64,000 bases of DNA from NCBI RefSeq assembly GCF_016545825.1, contig NC_052622.1, positions 14,079,001 to 14,143,000 of the forward strand. Reading direction: 5' to 3'. The notes beneath the pieces are model-generated. The model was not told the origin of the DNA, ran no database searches, and worked only from the letters and a program-made list of their open reading frames with translations. This document shows, in pieces, positions 1-11,240 of this stretch. Position 1 is the stretch's first letter, and each line of letters starts with the position of its first letter. A program made the translations under genes and the position numbers. This DNA comes from Eucalyptus grandis (Eukaryota > Streptophyta > Magnoliopsida > Myrtales > Myrtaceae).

Positions 1-376
1 CTCGAAGGCACCGCGGTGACATTTCCGTACTTGAAAGATGCGGCCATAGTGGAGCACATGTTCGACTTGAATCGGTTCCTTGCCTTGAATTCTTCATTTG
101 TGAGGTCGGCAAACCGATTGACGCCGAGCTTGTAAGGTTTGCCTCTTTCCCAATTGAACGACTCGATTCGTTTGCACGTTGGCCTTGAATATCTTGAAGC
201 GGCTTTCCCTCTCGTCCATGTCCTGTAGACATGCCCGTAACGCCCCATCCACTGCTCGTGCAAGTTGAACATGAGATCGTCTTGCTGGAGGGTCCGACCA
301 ACGGCTTGGCAAGCCCAAGCTCCCAAAAGGAAGATCAATATCAGTAGAAGGCAATATTGGTTTCTGAAGGATCCAT
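1..376 (-). pseudogene. Papain-like cysteine protease, 5' part (signal peptide + I29 propeptide), frameshifted and cut by window edge
   Basis: Read on the minus strand, the start codon is at 374-376. A hydrophobic signal segment (YCLLLILIFLLGAWACQA) precedes an inhibitor-I29 propeptide with the family landmarks EQWMGRYG, DERESRFKIFKANV (ERFNIN-type helix) and YKLGVNRFADLTNEEF. This order is typical of senescence-associated papain-like proteases of the SAG39/SAG12 group, which act in vacuoles or the secretory pathway and are held inactive by this propeptide. The catalytic Cys/His/Asn domain would lie to the left of base 1 and is not in the window. Three reading-frame breaks are needed: one just after the start codon, one before DERES (a base missing), and one after KANV (an extra A). 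The last two compensate each other. That could be a young pseudogene or assembly indels; the protein landmarks are otherwise well kept. The family assignment is firm, the exact subgroup is not. Confidence 0.75.
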
Positions 377-2143
377 GACTTCACCAGCAGATGCAAATGT
401 TTAAAGAGCAATGAAAAGTTAAAAGTGATCAATGGATGAGTGCGCACACAGACTACTGAGATTAGCCTCAAATTATAGTCCTGAAGTTTCGGAGCGCGCG
501 ATGAACTTGGTTGTGGATTCTTCGACTATCTGGATAATCCAAGCTGTTCATAAAAAATCAATGAATCCTTTCCAGATTAACAGAAGCAGTAATCATCTAC
601 GTGCCGGAGAGAGTGATTTGAGATGGACCGGCTCATTAAATTCATTGAAGTTCCTCCTTTCTGTTTCGCTGGACTGATAAATTGGACTTTGTGCTTTGGT
701 TGCAGCATGATAGAGCAAAATATTCGGTTAGATGTGCCCAGTTTGCTTGTTCTAAATGCTTGAAAAAGATGGTAGACTTTGATTTAATTTTGATAACCTT
801 CATTGAGATTTCAAGACTTTTATTTTGTCAACCGAAATTTAGGAGTTTTATTTAAAAGTCTTAATCTATTGTACAGATGCTGATTCATTCTAAATCTTTA
901 ATTTGACTAATATAATTTTAAACTTTTGATAATTTGCCAAAGTAATCATTCTAGCCAATTTTGACTGCGATCATTGATGGAGAAGATGACCAACAATGAT
1001 GTCGACACTTTTCAAATTATCTGACCATAGGTGGGGCCAAGTCTCACTGCAATTGATGAGGGTTGACCTTGCCGGCCCTGCGCCTAAGGCTGATCGTCGG
1101 TGATCGGCGGAGGAATAAGGAAAGTAAAGGAAAACAAGAAAGATAAGTAAAAGAAAAATTCAAAAAAATATTTAAAAATTTAGAAATATAAAAAAGTTGT
1201 AATAATTGTCTATGTTAGCATTGGCTATTTCACGTACGACAATTTGGTATCCACTGCGGTTGTCGGCCAAAATTGGCTCCAAGGCCTACATTAACAAATC
1301 ATTGTAAGGTTTATGATTAAGTTGATCAAATTAAAATGGTTAGAATTGAATTATTATCTATATAATATGTTTATCACTTTTGGGTAATCATTCCGTGAAA
1401 TTCATATACAAGTAAATCTTAAATGAATTTGTTGATTTTTTTGACAGTCTGTCGATAATTATGATTTTCATAATTTGTGGAGAAGAAAAGGATATCTACA
1501 TTACTGGCAAAGTACTGAGCTTGTTTATTTCCTCTAAAGCTCCGAGTTCGATGTCAGACTAATCTCGCAATATAATGAGACCCGTGAGTAAAATACAAAT
1601 ATTTAATACTCCTGATGCACATGTTTGCGAGACTTAACATTAGTCTTGCATTTAAATTTTTGACCATTTTATGTTGCGGAAGCAAGCGATTGGTGATCAA
1701 GTTGACGAAATAGTTTTCTTAGCATTAAGCATGCTACATAAATTCCATTTTGGTATATAATAGAATCGCGGAATGTGGTCCCAAATTTCTTGAACGAGTA
1801 GAACAAAAAATGTTCAATTAAAAATGGAAATTCCAGGACTATGGACTTCACAACACGTGACATACTCACAAATTTGTCGAGTGCACATTGTATAGTTTAT
1901 TTAGACTTATGTAGACGAAAAGGGGAAAATTACCAAAAGTTATAAATCTATTGTAATTGTGCCCAGTTCGGTTAATTAGCCAAATTTGGCTACCGTGGTG
2001 CTAACATTGACAATTTTTAATAATTTTTTTCTAATTTTTTTTTTATTATTTTGAATTTTTTTTCCTCCTTCCTTTGTTCAGTCGTTGGATTGAGGCGACC
2101 AATCGAGGCAAAAGGGCCGATTGCCGGCTAGTGGCGAGGTTCA
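377..2143. other. Intergenic, AT-rich, no gene recognised
   Basis: I see no convincing coding region here. The part from about 840 to 1300 and the part from about 1920 to 2143 share a style seen again near 58200-58640: an AT-rich arm with phrases such as 'ccaatttgactaa' and 'aaatttggc', a poly-T stretch, then a GC-rich kernel about 'gaggcgacc'. These are probably dispersed non-autonomous repeats. The second one is truncated by the assembly gap. Confidence 0.5.
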
Positions 2144-2243
2144 NNNNNNNNNNNNNNNNNNNNNNNNNNNNNNNNNNNNNNNNNNNNNNNNNNNNNNNNN
2201 NNNNNNNNNNNNNNNNNNNNNNNNNNNNNNNNNNNNNNNNNNN
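2144..2243. other. Assembly gap (100 N)
   Basis: Exactly 100 undetermined bases. The right edge of the gap coincides with the left edge of the first copy of the large tandem repeat, so the real sequence to the left of unit 1 is unknown and repeat collapse here is possible. Confidence 0.99.
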
Positions 2244-4860
2244 TAAATATAGAGAATAAGTGTGGAAGACGAGATAATGCCCTCTTTCCCTACCTCTTGA
2301 ACTTGCATCTCCATCTCCCTCACTTCTTCAAGTTCAAGTTTTATTTCACTCTCTTTTCAAGACAAGGTCCAAACCCCTTCTCTTTTTTTTCTTCTTTGTT
2401 TTTTTTTTCAGTTTAGTGTCTTACAAGGTAAATTCAAAGATTCTCCTTTTATTTTTATCAAATAAGCTTTGTTGTTTTCTAAAGAATGACAATTGTTAAT
2501 TTTAATAATTATTTTAATTTCAAGGTGAGTAAATGCTTTGTTTGTTGAAGATTTCACTCAAGGTAAGTGAAAAACCTAAAGACTAAGCTAGAATGATCTA
2601 CTTAGTACTCTTGAGCTTGATTGATTGATTGTTTGTTTATTTTCTATAGGTTTTATTCTTTGTGTGAGTAAGTTGCAATAGTTGTATGTTAAGTTATAGT
2701 GATTGGTGTGCTTGTAGTAAAAAGCTATTCATATGTCTAGAGTGTCTTTGAGAGATTTCTAAAAGGTTTTGTAGCAACTTGAATTAGAAAAATATGAAGA
2801 TAGTAAAACTACGCATAATAAGAGGTGTTTTGATAAATTTTGACAAAATATGGGGTAATTTTGAAATTTTGAAAATGGAGATAAGGTTGTTAACAGGTTT
2901 ATCTTATGTTTTTTAGTTTTGATAAGTGGATTTCTAAGTAAGATTAATTAAGGGGAATCAATCGGTTTTAAAAATGAGTTTAGGGGTTTTAGGGGCAAAT
3001 TCATAATTTCACCAGGTTAACGGATGAATATGCAAAAACTGAAACTTCTGAGGACTGTTCACAGCTTGTGAAATCTTATTATGATAAGTGATAAATTTAT
3101 TTTTAGAGTTAATAGATGATGTGAAAATTATGTAAAAATTGGAACTAGTTGAACTAATTAACCAAAAATGAGTTGTTTAAATAGTTTTGTAAAATTTGTG
3201 GGGTGTCTATTGTGAAAATAAAATGTTAGTATGTCTTAGATAACAAAAAGGATAGTTTTTAGTTTTTAATTTGATTAATATTACTTGGTCGGTTGAAAAT
3301 AAAAGTTAGGGCTAAATTTATAAATTGAGAATTTTACTAGGGCAATAGTCTAGTTTTTAAGAATTTGGAATTATAGAAAATACTCCTTAGTTTTCGTGGA
3401 AAAGTGAGCTTAATCAAGGGTGGTTTTATTATAAAATGTAAATTTAAGAGTTACTTTAATTATTGGAGTAGTAGTGTTTATTGTTAAATAGATATCAAGA
3501 ATTGATAAGCCATTAAAAGTTCTATACCGAATGATCATGGCTTGGTGAAAAGAAAAAGAACATTTATTTGTTAAAGTGTACATAATTGATTGATTCTCAT
3601 GATTGTATGAGAATGCCAAGAGAGTAATGTGTTGTCACCTGCAATTATGAACATCGAAAAGTATCTAACACTTATTGTATTGTGATTAATTATGTATATC
3701 TTTGATACTTCGTGATTAAGACCTTTGCCACGGTTTGTTTGCTCATCGCCACCGAGCGAATTCCCTTATATGATTATGTATGAGACTCTAGAGTTAGCAA
3801 ATGTTATACAAGGTTAATATGACATGAAATTTTATGATGACATGACTCGGGAGTCATGATATGATATGGCTTGTGAAGCCATGGTGTGATGTTACTAAAT
3901 GGCCATTGTCATGGTGTATTAATCCTCATTAATGTAGAGAGACTCGTGATTGATAGGCTAAGGCATGGCATATGAGTATGTATAATTCCGTCCTGCATGA
4001 GTTAGTGGTGACGATGCCTTATTAGTCAAGATATCTCGTGAATCGAGATAGTCGACCTCAAAGTGAACATCAGTTCATATGTGTAAATTGATAAGATATT
4101 GTGGTACTTATGATAAATAATATGAAATTTACTTACATATGAGCGATCAATCTTATGCAATTTATGGTTGTCTTATTGACATATTATGATAGGAAAGATA
4201 ATACTATTATCCTTGCATTCCTTATGCATGGTTGTTTTGTATTGTCTTGAATTCATGATTGTTGTGATGCCAGGTTGAGTGATTGGTGGATCTCCTATCT
4301 TAAACTTATGAATTTCATTTATAGGGCATTTCTTTAATTTTCAGACTTTTAGGATGGTTCTTCCACCACCGCTACTTTTAGAGCTCCAGCTCATATCAAG
4401 TATAGTTATAAAGAAGTGATATTATCTTATATGGTTCTTGTGTATGTTAAAGCTTGAGTCGACGCGGGACTTGCTGAGTTGGTTCCTCATCAATATATAG
4501 CTTGGTACGTGATCTTTGACGGCGACTGGTTGGGACCACTAAGAAAATTTGATGGTCCCCTTGACTACATTTTTTATGGGCCATTGATGAGAGAGGTCAT
4601 TGATCATTTCATTTTAGCTTTGGTGTTATACAGACAGGCTTTTGGATATAGGAGGATAGTGTTGAAGTTAGGCGATCCTAACCCTTCTCAGGTCTTTTGG
4701 TATTTTGTGTGTTGTTTGTTATGGGTTATAAATATAAAGTTAACATTATGAAAAATTATGTATAATATTTAATTTGTGTGATAATCTTCTTATATATGTT
4801 GTATGTTAATGTATTTGTGGTGCTTCAACTTGCTGTTAAAAAATAAATAAATCAAAAAGT
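2244..4860 (+). other. AT-rich module of unit 1, transcript-like, no supported protein
   Basis: The module opens with a TATA-like taaatata, then a CT-rich leader, and has phrases such as 'ttgctgagttggttcct' common in non-coding plant retroelement-derived transcripts. An open frame of about 90 codons near 4479-4751 has no ATG start. Compared with the copies at 14896-15165 and 31702-31914, most base differences change the amino acid and copy 3 has an early stop, so I do not call it a gene. Confidence 0.45.
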
Positions 4861-7000
4861 ACATGTGTCGCGTGATGTTCTCGAGAGTCATATATAACTA
4901 CTTCAAGCCCTTATTTAAACCGACCTAGTCATTTTAGGTCATTATTTGACACAATGTTCACTTCATGCATTTATTTGAGAAAATGAAGACATTTCATGCT
5001 CTTATTTGGAATTTCCTCCAAACTATGCATAAGTTGGTGTTGCAGCACTAATTGTTACATCGTAATGCTATTCTATCTTTAGATGATAGCTTGAGCCTTT
5101 AACCAATTCAAGCTCATTAAAAGTTAAGTACTTAATGAAATTTAACTTCATCATATAAGAGAAGTCAAATAAAAAATGATGAGTTCTATTCAATTTGATC
5201 TAATTTTAGACCCTTATATAGTTAAGTTCGGTTTTAAAATTTTCCGAACCATATTATTGTAGTTTAGCTCAATTTTTCCATCCAAATCAGACCAAACTGA
5301 ACCGTGCTCATCCCTACTCTACTTGATCTACTTTCATGCGATTGATTAGAGATTGGCCAAAAGAGATCCTGTCGAGAAGGACTCGCTGAAAGCCGTGCTC
5401 ATTCGAGGTCGCCTAAGCCATGGACGCTACTCCACGTGGATTGTCACCGTAGGGAAGGTGTGCGAATGGAAATGAGATCTCCTGCTGCCCCATCTTATCT
5501 TCTCCACAAAGACACGATATGAGGATGGGGCAACGTGTCGAGGACTTGGGGTTGTCATCTCCATTTTCATCCTTATAACCTATCATTGCATGCATCTTCA
5601 AATTGCTCATCTAACAAAAACTTGACATGTCACGGCGTTGGAGCGCGGCCAAGCTAGAAAAGGGAAGGGTTAGAGGGAGAGACATGAAGAGATTCCAAGT
5701 GATGAAAAGAGTTTTTTTGAGTGTTGTCGAGGACACTACACGAGCACCGAGAGGCCTGTACCATCTATGATCTTAACCACCGATCTCCCCTACTGCCACA
5801 AGTACTGCATAACTGAGCTAAAAATATTCCCAAATGCTGATGATTTGATCCGATACCGACCATTGCAACTCCACTTTGGACTCTCCTAGGGCATGGAGAG
5901 ACTCTTTGGTGAGGGAAAGTGGGAGAATGGTCCTGGGAATGTGTATGTGGCGGATCATATGGCCAAGACTCAAAAGTGGACCACAGGGACTATACTAGGC
6001 AATCATATATCCTAATTAATATGCTATATTTGTTAAAAAGTCCAACCCAAAACATATTGCCGTGGAGTCTTCGATAGGGATGAAGTAGTAATAGGGTAGC
6101 CGTAGAAAAACCTGTGGCTGGATTGATTTCCTCCACAAGCATCTATTCCTAACATAATGAAAAGCAGTGAGCTCCGCGACAAAAGCAAAGCGAGCCGCAC
6201 TAGTAGAGCGCATCCATTTTTCAGTTGGCTTCTAATCTAAGCTTGACAAATAGGGAAAGGATTTCAAACCTAACCTAGGTTGGGAAAAGCCTCCTCAATC
6301 ATTTGCTTCTTGCTTTCAAGCCCAACCCTATGCTCTTTTAGTTAGGTTAATTTAGTGGTGAGAAAGATTACTTTTTGAAAACTATTTTATAATGGCATCT
6401 TATCCTATCTATATAGTCAGTGTCTTTTCTTACTGAGATTGAAAGATTACCAACAATTTAGAGAAAGGATAGAGAGGCAACCAATATAAGGGGCTAGCTG
6501 GCTTCAACATTGGATTGAATATTAGACAAGCGAATAAGAAAAGGGCTGCACATGCAAAATAAATTTAGAGAATCTGACTTTGATATCATGTTTGAAGATC
6601 TAATACAAAACTTGTACATAATGATCATCGTATAAATCTCGTAGAGAAGTGACGTGGCTTGAACAATCTTTATGCCGATCCGAAATTCTTTATTGAAAGA
6701 AAATGAAAGATCGGCTATTTCTTTACAGTCACCGTCCAAAAAAACACTGGCATTAAGGCAATGATGACCGGGTTTTTTGGATTTAAGTACCCCTTTTTAT
6801 TCTTTGACTTTTGGGTGGGCGTGGAGGCTCATCCAAGAAAAAGGAAGGAGCGGCAACAATATGTGAAGATCCAAAATGACCTGTTTTTAAATTGGTACGG
6901 CCCTATGGCGATGGGACACCCACAATAAGCAGAATTACATATCTCAGAGGGGGACAATTAATGCCAGGACCATGTGGAATCGAGGACAAAATCGAATGCT
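4861..7000. other. Spacer between AT-rich module and CLE promoter (unit 1)
   Basis: Conserved in all three units (equivalents about 15250-25915 minus insertions, and 32060-34225), but no gene is recognised. A minus-strand open frame of 65 codons (6016-6213; copies at 24941-25138 and 33237-33434) is open in all three units yet resembles nothing I know. Confidence 0.4.
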
Positions 7001-7004
7001 AGTG

Positions 7005-7072
7005 TGACTCAGTGTGACTCACGGTTGTCTCAACTCATCCACCCTTTTTCTCTCATCGTCCGTCTATAAATA
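7005..7072 (+). promoter_or_regulatory. CLE copy 1 core promoter: two TGACTCA boxes and TATA box
   Basis: TGACTCA occurs at 7005-7011 and 7015-7021. A canonical TATAAATA lies at 7065-7072, about 130 bp upstream of the ATG. The same arrangement is kept in the other two copies. TGACTCA is the GCN4/bZIP-type core; whether it is used here is inference. Confidence 0.6.
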
Positions 7073-7203
7073 GAGCGATCCAACGCTCAGGTCAAGCACA
7101 CAAAGAAGAAGAATCCTTTGCCTTGGACTTGCATGGTAGCTCAAGCTCCTACTGTACCCACGTTCGCATCTTTCTGCTCATTCGCATCTTTCCACATTCG
7201 CAC

Positions 7204-7461
7204 ATGGCTGGTTTTTCGAATGCGAGGCGGGTATTACTTGTCGCAGTTCTTTCTGTGTTTCTTGTCATGAATGCACAGGGACGTGCTCTCGTTGATAAGA
7301 GGAATGATGGCCGTGTTCTTTTGCACCAACTCGGCAACGGCGATGGAGCCAAGCCGAGCTCTGTTGAGTGGGCTTCGACCATGGATGCAGACCCGACGAG
7401 GGCAGCGCCCGGAGGACCCGACCCGCAGCATCACATTCACAGCCCTTCCGCCCTTCGCTAG
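7204..7461 (+). CDS. CLE-family signalling peptide precursor, copy 1 (CLE1-7 type)
   Basis: An 85-residue secreted peptide precursor. It starts MAGFSNARRVLLVAVL, a basic n-region followed by a hydrophobic signal peptide ending near NAQGRA. A variable middle follows, then near the C terminus the CLE dodecapeptide-like motif RAAPGGPDPQHH. The PGGPDPQHH core is that of the CLE1-7 subgroup, whose processed peptides are apoplastic ligands of CLAVATA1-class receptor kinases and are linked to root and nitrogen or nodulation signalling. Eight residues (IHSPSALR) follow the motif, whereas many CLE1-7 precursors end at or close to it. I chose the ATG at 7204 because it directly precedes the signal peptide and sits at a normal distance from the TATA box; the frame is open upstream but has no in-frame ATG. 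No intron, as usual for the subgroup. Copies lie at 26120 and 34413. Confidence 0.85.
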   Translation: MAGFSNARRVLLVAVLSVFLVMNAQGRALVDKRNDGRVLLHQLGNGDGAKPSSVEWASTMDADPTRAAPGGPDPQHHIHSPSALR

Positions 7462-7711
7462 CCATAGAAACCAAACCGTGCGAGAGAGGGTTATTTTCTA
7501 TAAACGTAGCCAAAGTTCTACCGGTAATGTGAGAGAGGGAATAATAATGAATATGGTGATGAAAGAGGTGACATGCGTTGCCCAAGCACCAGAAGGTGCA
7601 AGAGTCCTATGTTTTTCGCTCGCTTATAGTTCCTAAGTCATGAGAATATTACATGTGGGAACGATGGTGTTTTCCTCACTAGTCTTCAACTTATATTCAG
7701 TATTCGAAACC

Positions 7712-7714
<3 letters not shown>

Positions 7715-7786
<72 letters not shown>
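7715..7786. repeat. (CT)n microsatellite, unit 1
   Basis: About 36 uninterrupted CT dinucleotides, 3' of the CLE gene. The same site holds about 21 units in copy 2 and about 32 in copy 3. Confidence 0.95.
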
Positions 7787-7787
<1 letters not shown>

Positions 7788-7859
7788 AAAAAAATGGCTT
7801 ATACATGCAATGCTCACAATGTAGCACTATATAATCGCAATGTAATGTAACATACAATA

Positions 7860-9540
7860 CAATACTATACCACGAGTCATGGTATGCTAAATTCGAAATA
7901 ACTCACTCTCTAATTTAATGGTACTATAATACAAGAAGAGACGGCGTATTAAAAAGTGCAAAGTTATCCTCATTAGTTAGTTGTATTAAGGGATGTTTCG
8001 TTCACAAAATCTCCATCAACTATAGGGAGCTAAACACAACCTACACTCATCTGTGAAATTAGTATGGCAGACTTTAATCAGTCAAATATGAAAGTGATAC
8101 AGGTGGTTGGACAAATTAAACTTTGTAGGCATTGACCAAGCATGTGAGGCATTAGAAGTCCCAATGTTGTGGGTTTGATATGATGGACATGGTCTTTACT
8201 ATTGGCGATACTCACAAATTATGATGCTTGCCCAAACTAGCATTTTCATTTCAACTTGATAAGCACAGTATATGGTTGCTTCAAATTCAAGTAAAATACT
8301 TCCTTATATATTCATTGTACAGTAAATTGAATCAATCTTGATCATGACCAGTAGTAAGTTCTATACAAGTCCTGCGTGGATTTCACTACATCCCTAGAAC
8401 CGGTCCACACAAGTGTTTCTCTGTATTCAATTATTTCCTATGTAGGCCTTAGGTTCCAAATTGGAATGAACTATGTAGCTTGCTAAAAACATTGTTGTGT
8501 CAGTAATCACTTTCGATGTGATTTCAGGGCATTGCACCATTTTGCTCGCCATGGATTTGAGGTGGAGTGGAGCTATAACCTTTCATTCTTTTTGACCTTG
8601 GTAGGCTGGATTCCGCCAATAATCTACCGAGAGCCTTCAAGGCAATATCTGATTAGTGCATGATCTGAATACTATAAGTTAGTCGCCACTCAGGACAAGA
8701 TGGCTTTTACTTTCAGCCGCTCGACAAAACCTATGATTTGGTCGGAAAAGGGCACCTGCAAATGTGGACGAGAAGAATCTTACGCTCGTGCTGATGTGTT
8801 CTGATGCAATACAAGGATATGAGGTTCCTCCACTTAGCCAATGGAAGAGATTTGGACTCTTTCTAAATAGTGGAGGGAGAGTGAGAGAGACCCACCAAAA
8901 AGGACTCTGCAAATCAGCTTTGCTCCATTACCACGGACTTTTTGGCTTTTGAACAGGGCATTCGCCGCCACTGAGGTTAACCTAAATCAGTGTCAAGCTC
9001 GTCACGGGTTCGGTTTCTGTTCTGCACAAATTTTTTGAGATTAATCCCAGAGAAAGTAACTTGTCTCGAATTCCTTCGTTTAACCATGATGGGCGCAATG
9101 TTGATTGGATCCGTAGGTGAGAAGGTGCCACGAAGTTAACCTAAAATACCGCCAGACCGCGTATATTACCTTACTGCTATCCAAAAAGGCAAGGAAAGGC
9201 AAAAGGAAGGCCTAAAAGAACCTCAAACTTGTCGAACTCAAATTTTGAGATGTGGGAATAGCATCAAGACTTTCTCAGCATTTATGCTTTACGAACTCGC
9301 ACCATCACCTCAAAAGTTCGAGAGACTGCATCTTTAGTTTAGATGGTTAAAAAAGGAATACAAGTATGTGGGAGAAGAGAACTGAACCGGCCCGACAAAG
9401 CACTTCATCAAAGCGATCTCTCTTGAGCCCTCTAAGGAAAAGAATCTAACAATAGCGTGATTGTATTAGTAAAATCACAAGAAGCAAATCCAGGAGATAA
9501 GAATTATAACGTACAACTGTCACGACAAAGAATTCCAGCG
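7860..9540. other. Spacer between CLE copy 1 and PPR fragment
   Basis: Matches 35090-36745 in unit 3 closely and is absent from unit 2. Only short unrecognised open frames are present (for example 8764-8952, also present at 35964-36182 but diverging at its end through an indel). No gene called. Confidence 0.5.
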
Positions 9541-9559
9541 ATGCATGTGCTTGATCTGG

Positions 9560-9985
9560 TCACCAGAAATTACCGCAAGAACAAGTTCCACCGTTAAAAT
9601 GGTGGAATCTCACGTTATCTCTCACAATAATCTCCTTCCCAATAATGTGAGATACGGCACACATGAAAGAGTGACAGTCTTCACATATCCTGAGGTTCTT
9701 CATGATCCTGATAGGGCAATTTTCGCTAGAATCCAGCAGCCCAAATGCCAGAGCCAGCTTTTCACTATGAGCCATCAATATTCGCTTCTTGTCGTCCTCG
9801 CTTACATCATAAGCCACTGAACTCAGGATCTGTTGATAACCATGTCCCTTTAATCTCTCCAGAAGATCCTCTAACACTTTATTTATCTCGCTTGACCTCG
9901 GATACTTTGTATCACCTGCAAAGAACTCAGTGTATCTCCCTTTCTTTGACTGAAACCAGCTACATCCACGATTCTTCTTTAATCC
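9560..9985 (-). pseudogene. Truncated PPR gene fragment: E+ motif and DYW domain only
   Basis: Minus-strand reading gives the C-terminal part of a DYW-class pentatricopeptide protein: GCSW of the E/E+ region, then HSEKLALAFG (the HxE zinc/catalytic motif of the DYW deaminase-like domain), RICEDCHSF (CxxCH zinc ligand motif) and the terminal CSCGNFW followed by a stop at 9560-9562. It is a copy of the 3' end of the gene at 36765-38731. Homology stops at 9985, where a GA-rich microsatellite begins, so the PPR repeats are missing and no start codon or promoter is retained. It still has the CxxCH motif that the long copy appears to have lost. It is a by-product of the tandem duplication. Confidence 0.85.
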
Positions 9986-9986
9986 C

Positions 9987-10029
9987 AGAGAGAGAGAGAA
10001 AGGGAGAGAGAGAGAGAGAGAGAGAGAGA
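9987..10029. repeat. GA-rich microsatellite at duplication breakpoint
   Basis: Interrupted (GA)n directly at the point where the PPR homology of unit 1 ends. It may have taken part in the rearrangement or have arisen later. Confidence 0.85.
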
Positions 10030-10189
10030 TCATTATTATTGTGCAACACAAGATTATATCAAAGCAAAGACTTCCATCAGTAACACAAGATCACCAATTT
10101 TGCTGAAAGATTAAAATTCTAGTTTTTTGTCAGAAAATCAATTACAAAATCAGAGAAAATACTTGAGCTGAAAATCACGAAAGATGGAG

Positions 10190-11000
10190 CTTACAGTTCC
10201 GAGAAGAAGGGACTCAGTAAGTCATTGAGCCGGTAAGTTCATCCCATGTAACTATAGGGAAGTACCGTAAAACCATGTTTCAATAATTTTTTATGAAAGT
10301 AAAATAGCAAGCAAAGGAACAGTTATGTCTACATTTTAAGTTCCAAAGTTCAGAAAGATAAAGATCGAACACATTGAATACCTAATGAATCAACATTAGC
10401 TTTAGCTGAAGAATTTGAAGCATGACAAAATCAAGTGGTGCAGTGAGATTTCAAGTAACAACCGATTGAAAATTCGGGCGATCAACTCAGCCCTGATACA
10501 GTCATTAACGGCCAAACACCAATGTATTCTGAGTTGCCATTTCAACCGTACGAAGGGGGACCGAACTCTCTAAAAAAGCACTAAGATTTCCCAGCATACG
10601 AAGAGCACAATGCATCAAGATTCAACAAGCAAGAACCCCAGTAACCATTCCCCTTCAATGCCATGCCAAAATTTCCAATCTTTCTCCATGTGAGCCATGT
10701 ACCCGTGTATGAAACTCCCCACAACTCCGACAACCCATGCCGATGAGAAAATTAATACTTTCCAGATAATAATAAAAATTATGAAACCATTTGAAGCAAC
10801 AGGGTCTCTCCCGCATTATCGACCCTCTAGCGAAAAGAATACGGGAAAAAGATTTAGCCCTCTGGATTTCACTCCTTGGCGCAAAAATTCCAACTTTCAG
10901 CCCTAAAACTCCATGTCCAGATCAATTTTTTCGAAATTGAAGCTCCAATTTGCAGGACGCGCAAACCGATGCGACAGCCTCAGTCGACCAAGTACAAATC

Positions 11001-11047
<47 letters not shown>

Positions 11048-11240
11048 GAGAGTGAAGTAAGGAAGAGAATGCCTTACTCAGTTTCTGCAAGCGAAAAATG
11101 GGGACGCAGTTGGGTCAGAGCGCAGACGGGACTCTTGAACTCGACGTTTCAAGTTTCCAGAGTTGCCAAGTCTAGACCTTTTGCCCCAGGCGAGCTTGTC
11201 AAGCTCAATTCAAGCTGAGATTTTTCTAGGGTTTTTGTTT
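10190..11240 (-). other. Unidentified 5'-gene-like module (unit 1), matched at about 27003-28060 in unit 2
   Basis: On the minus strand this begins with aaaccctag (a telo-box, frequent in plant housekeeping 5' regions) near 11225-11235, then a CT-rich tract (11005-11045). Further on, about 10615-10814, an open frame includes FSSAWVVGVVGSFIHGYMAH and EKDWKFWHG and then a stop. It reads like a small membrane-protein exon, but I do not recognise the family and find no clean start codon. The unit 2 copy keeps most of it with substitutions (W to C, I to N). It may be the broken 5' end of a gene whose remainder lies outside the duplicated unit. Confidence 0.3.
11005..11045. repeat. (GA)n microsatellite
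   Basis: About 20 GA units; the equivalent tract in unit 2 is at about 27849-27871. Confidence 0.95.

Noticed and set aside
2074..2323. Open frames spanning the N gap
   Set aside because: Produced by translating undetermined bases.
7123..7203. N-terminal extension of the CLE copy 1 frame
   Set aside because: The frame is open upstream but begins without ATG; the ATG at 7204 directly precedes a normal signal peptide in all three copies.
7149..7585. Minus-strand frames opposite the CLE gene
   Set aside because: No family match; the plus strand has TATA box, signal peptide and CLE motif.
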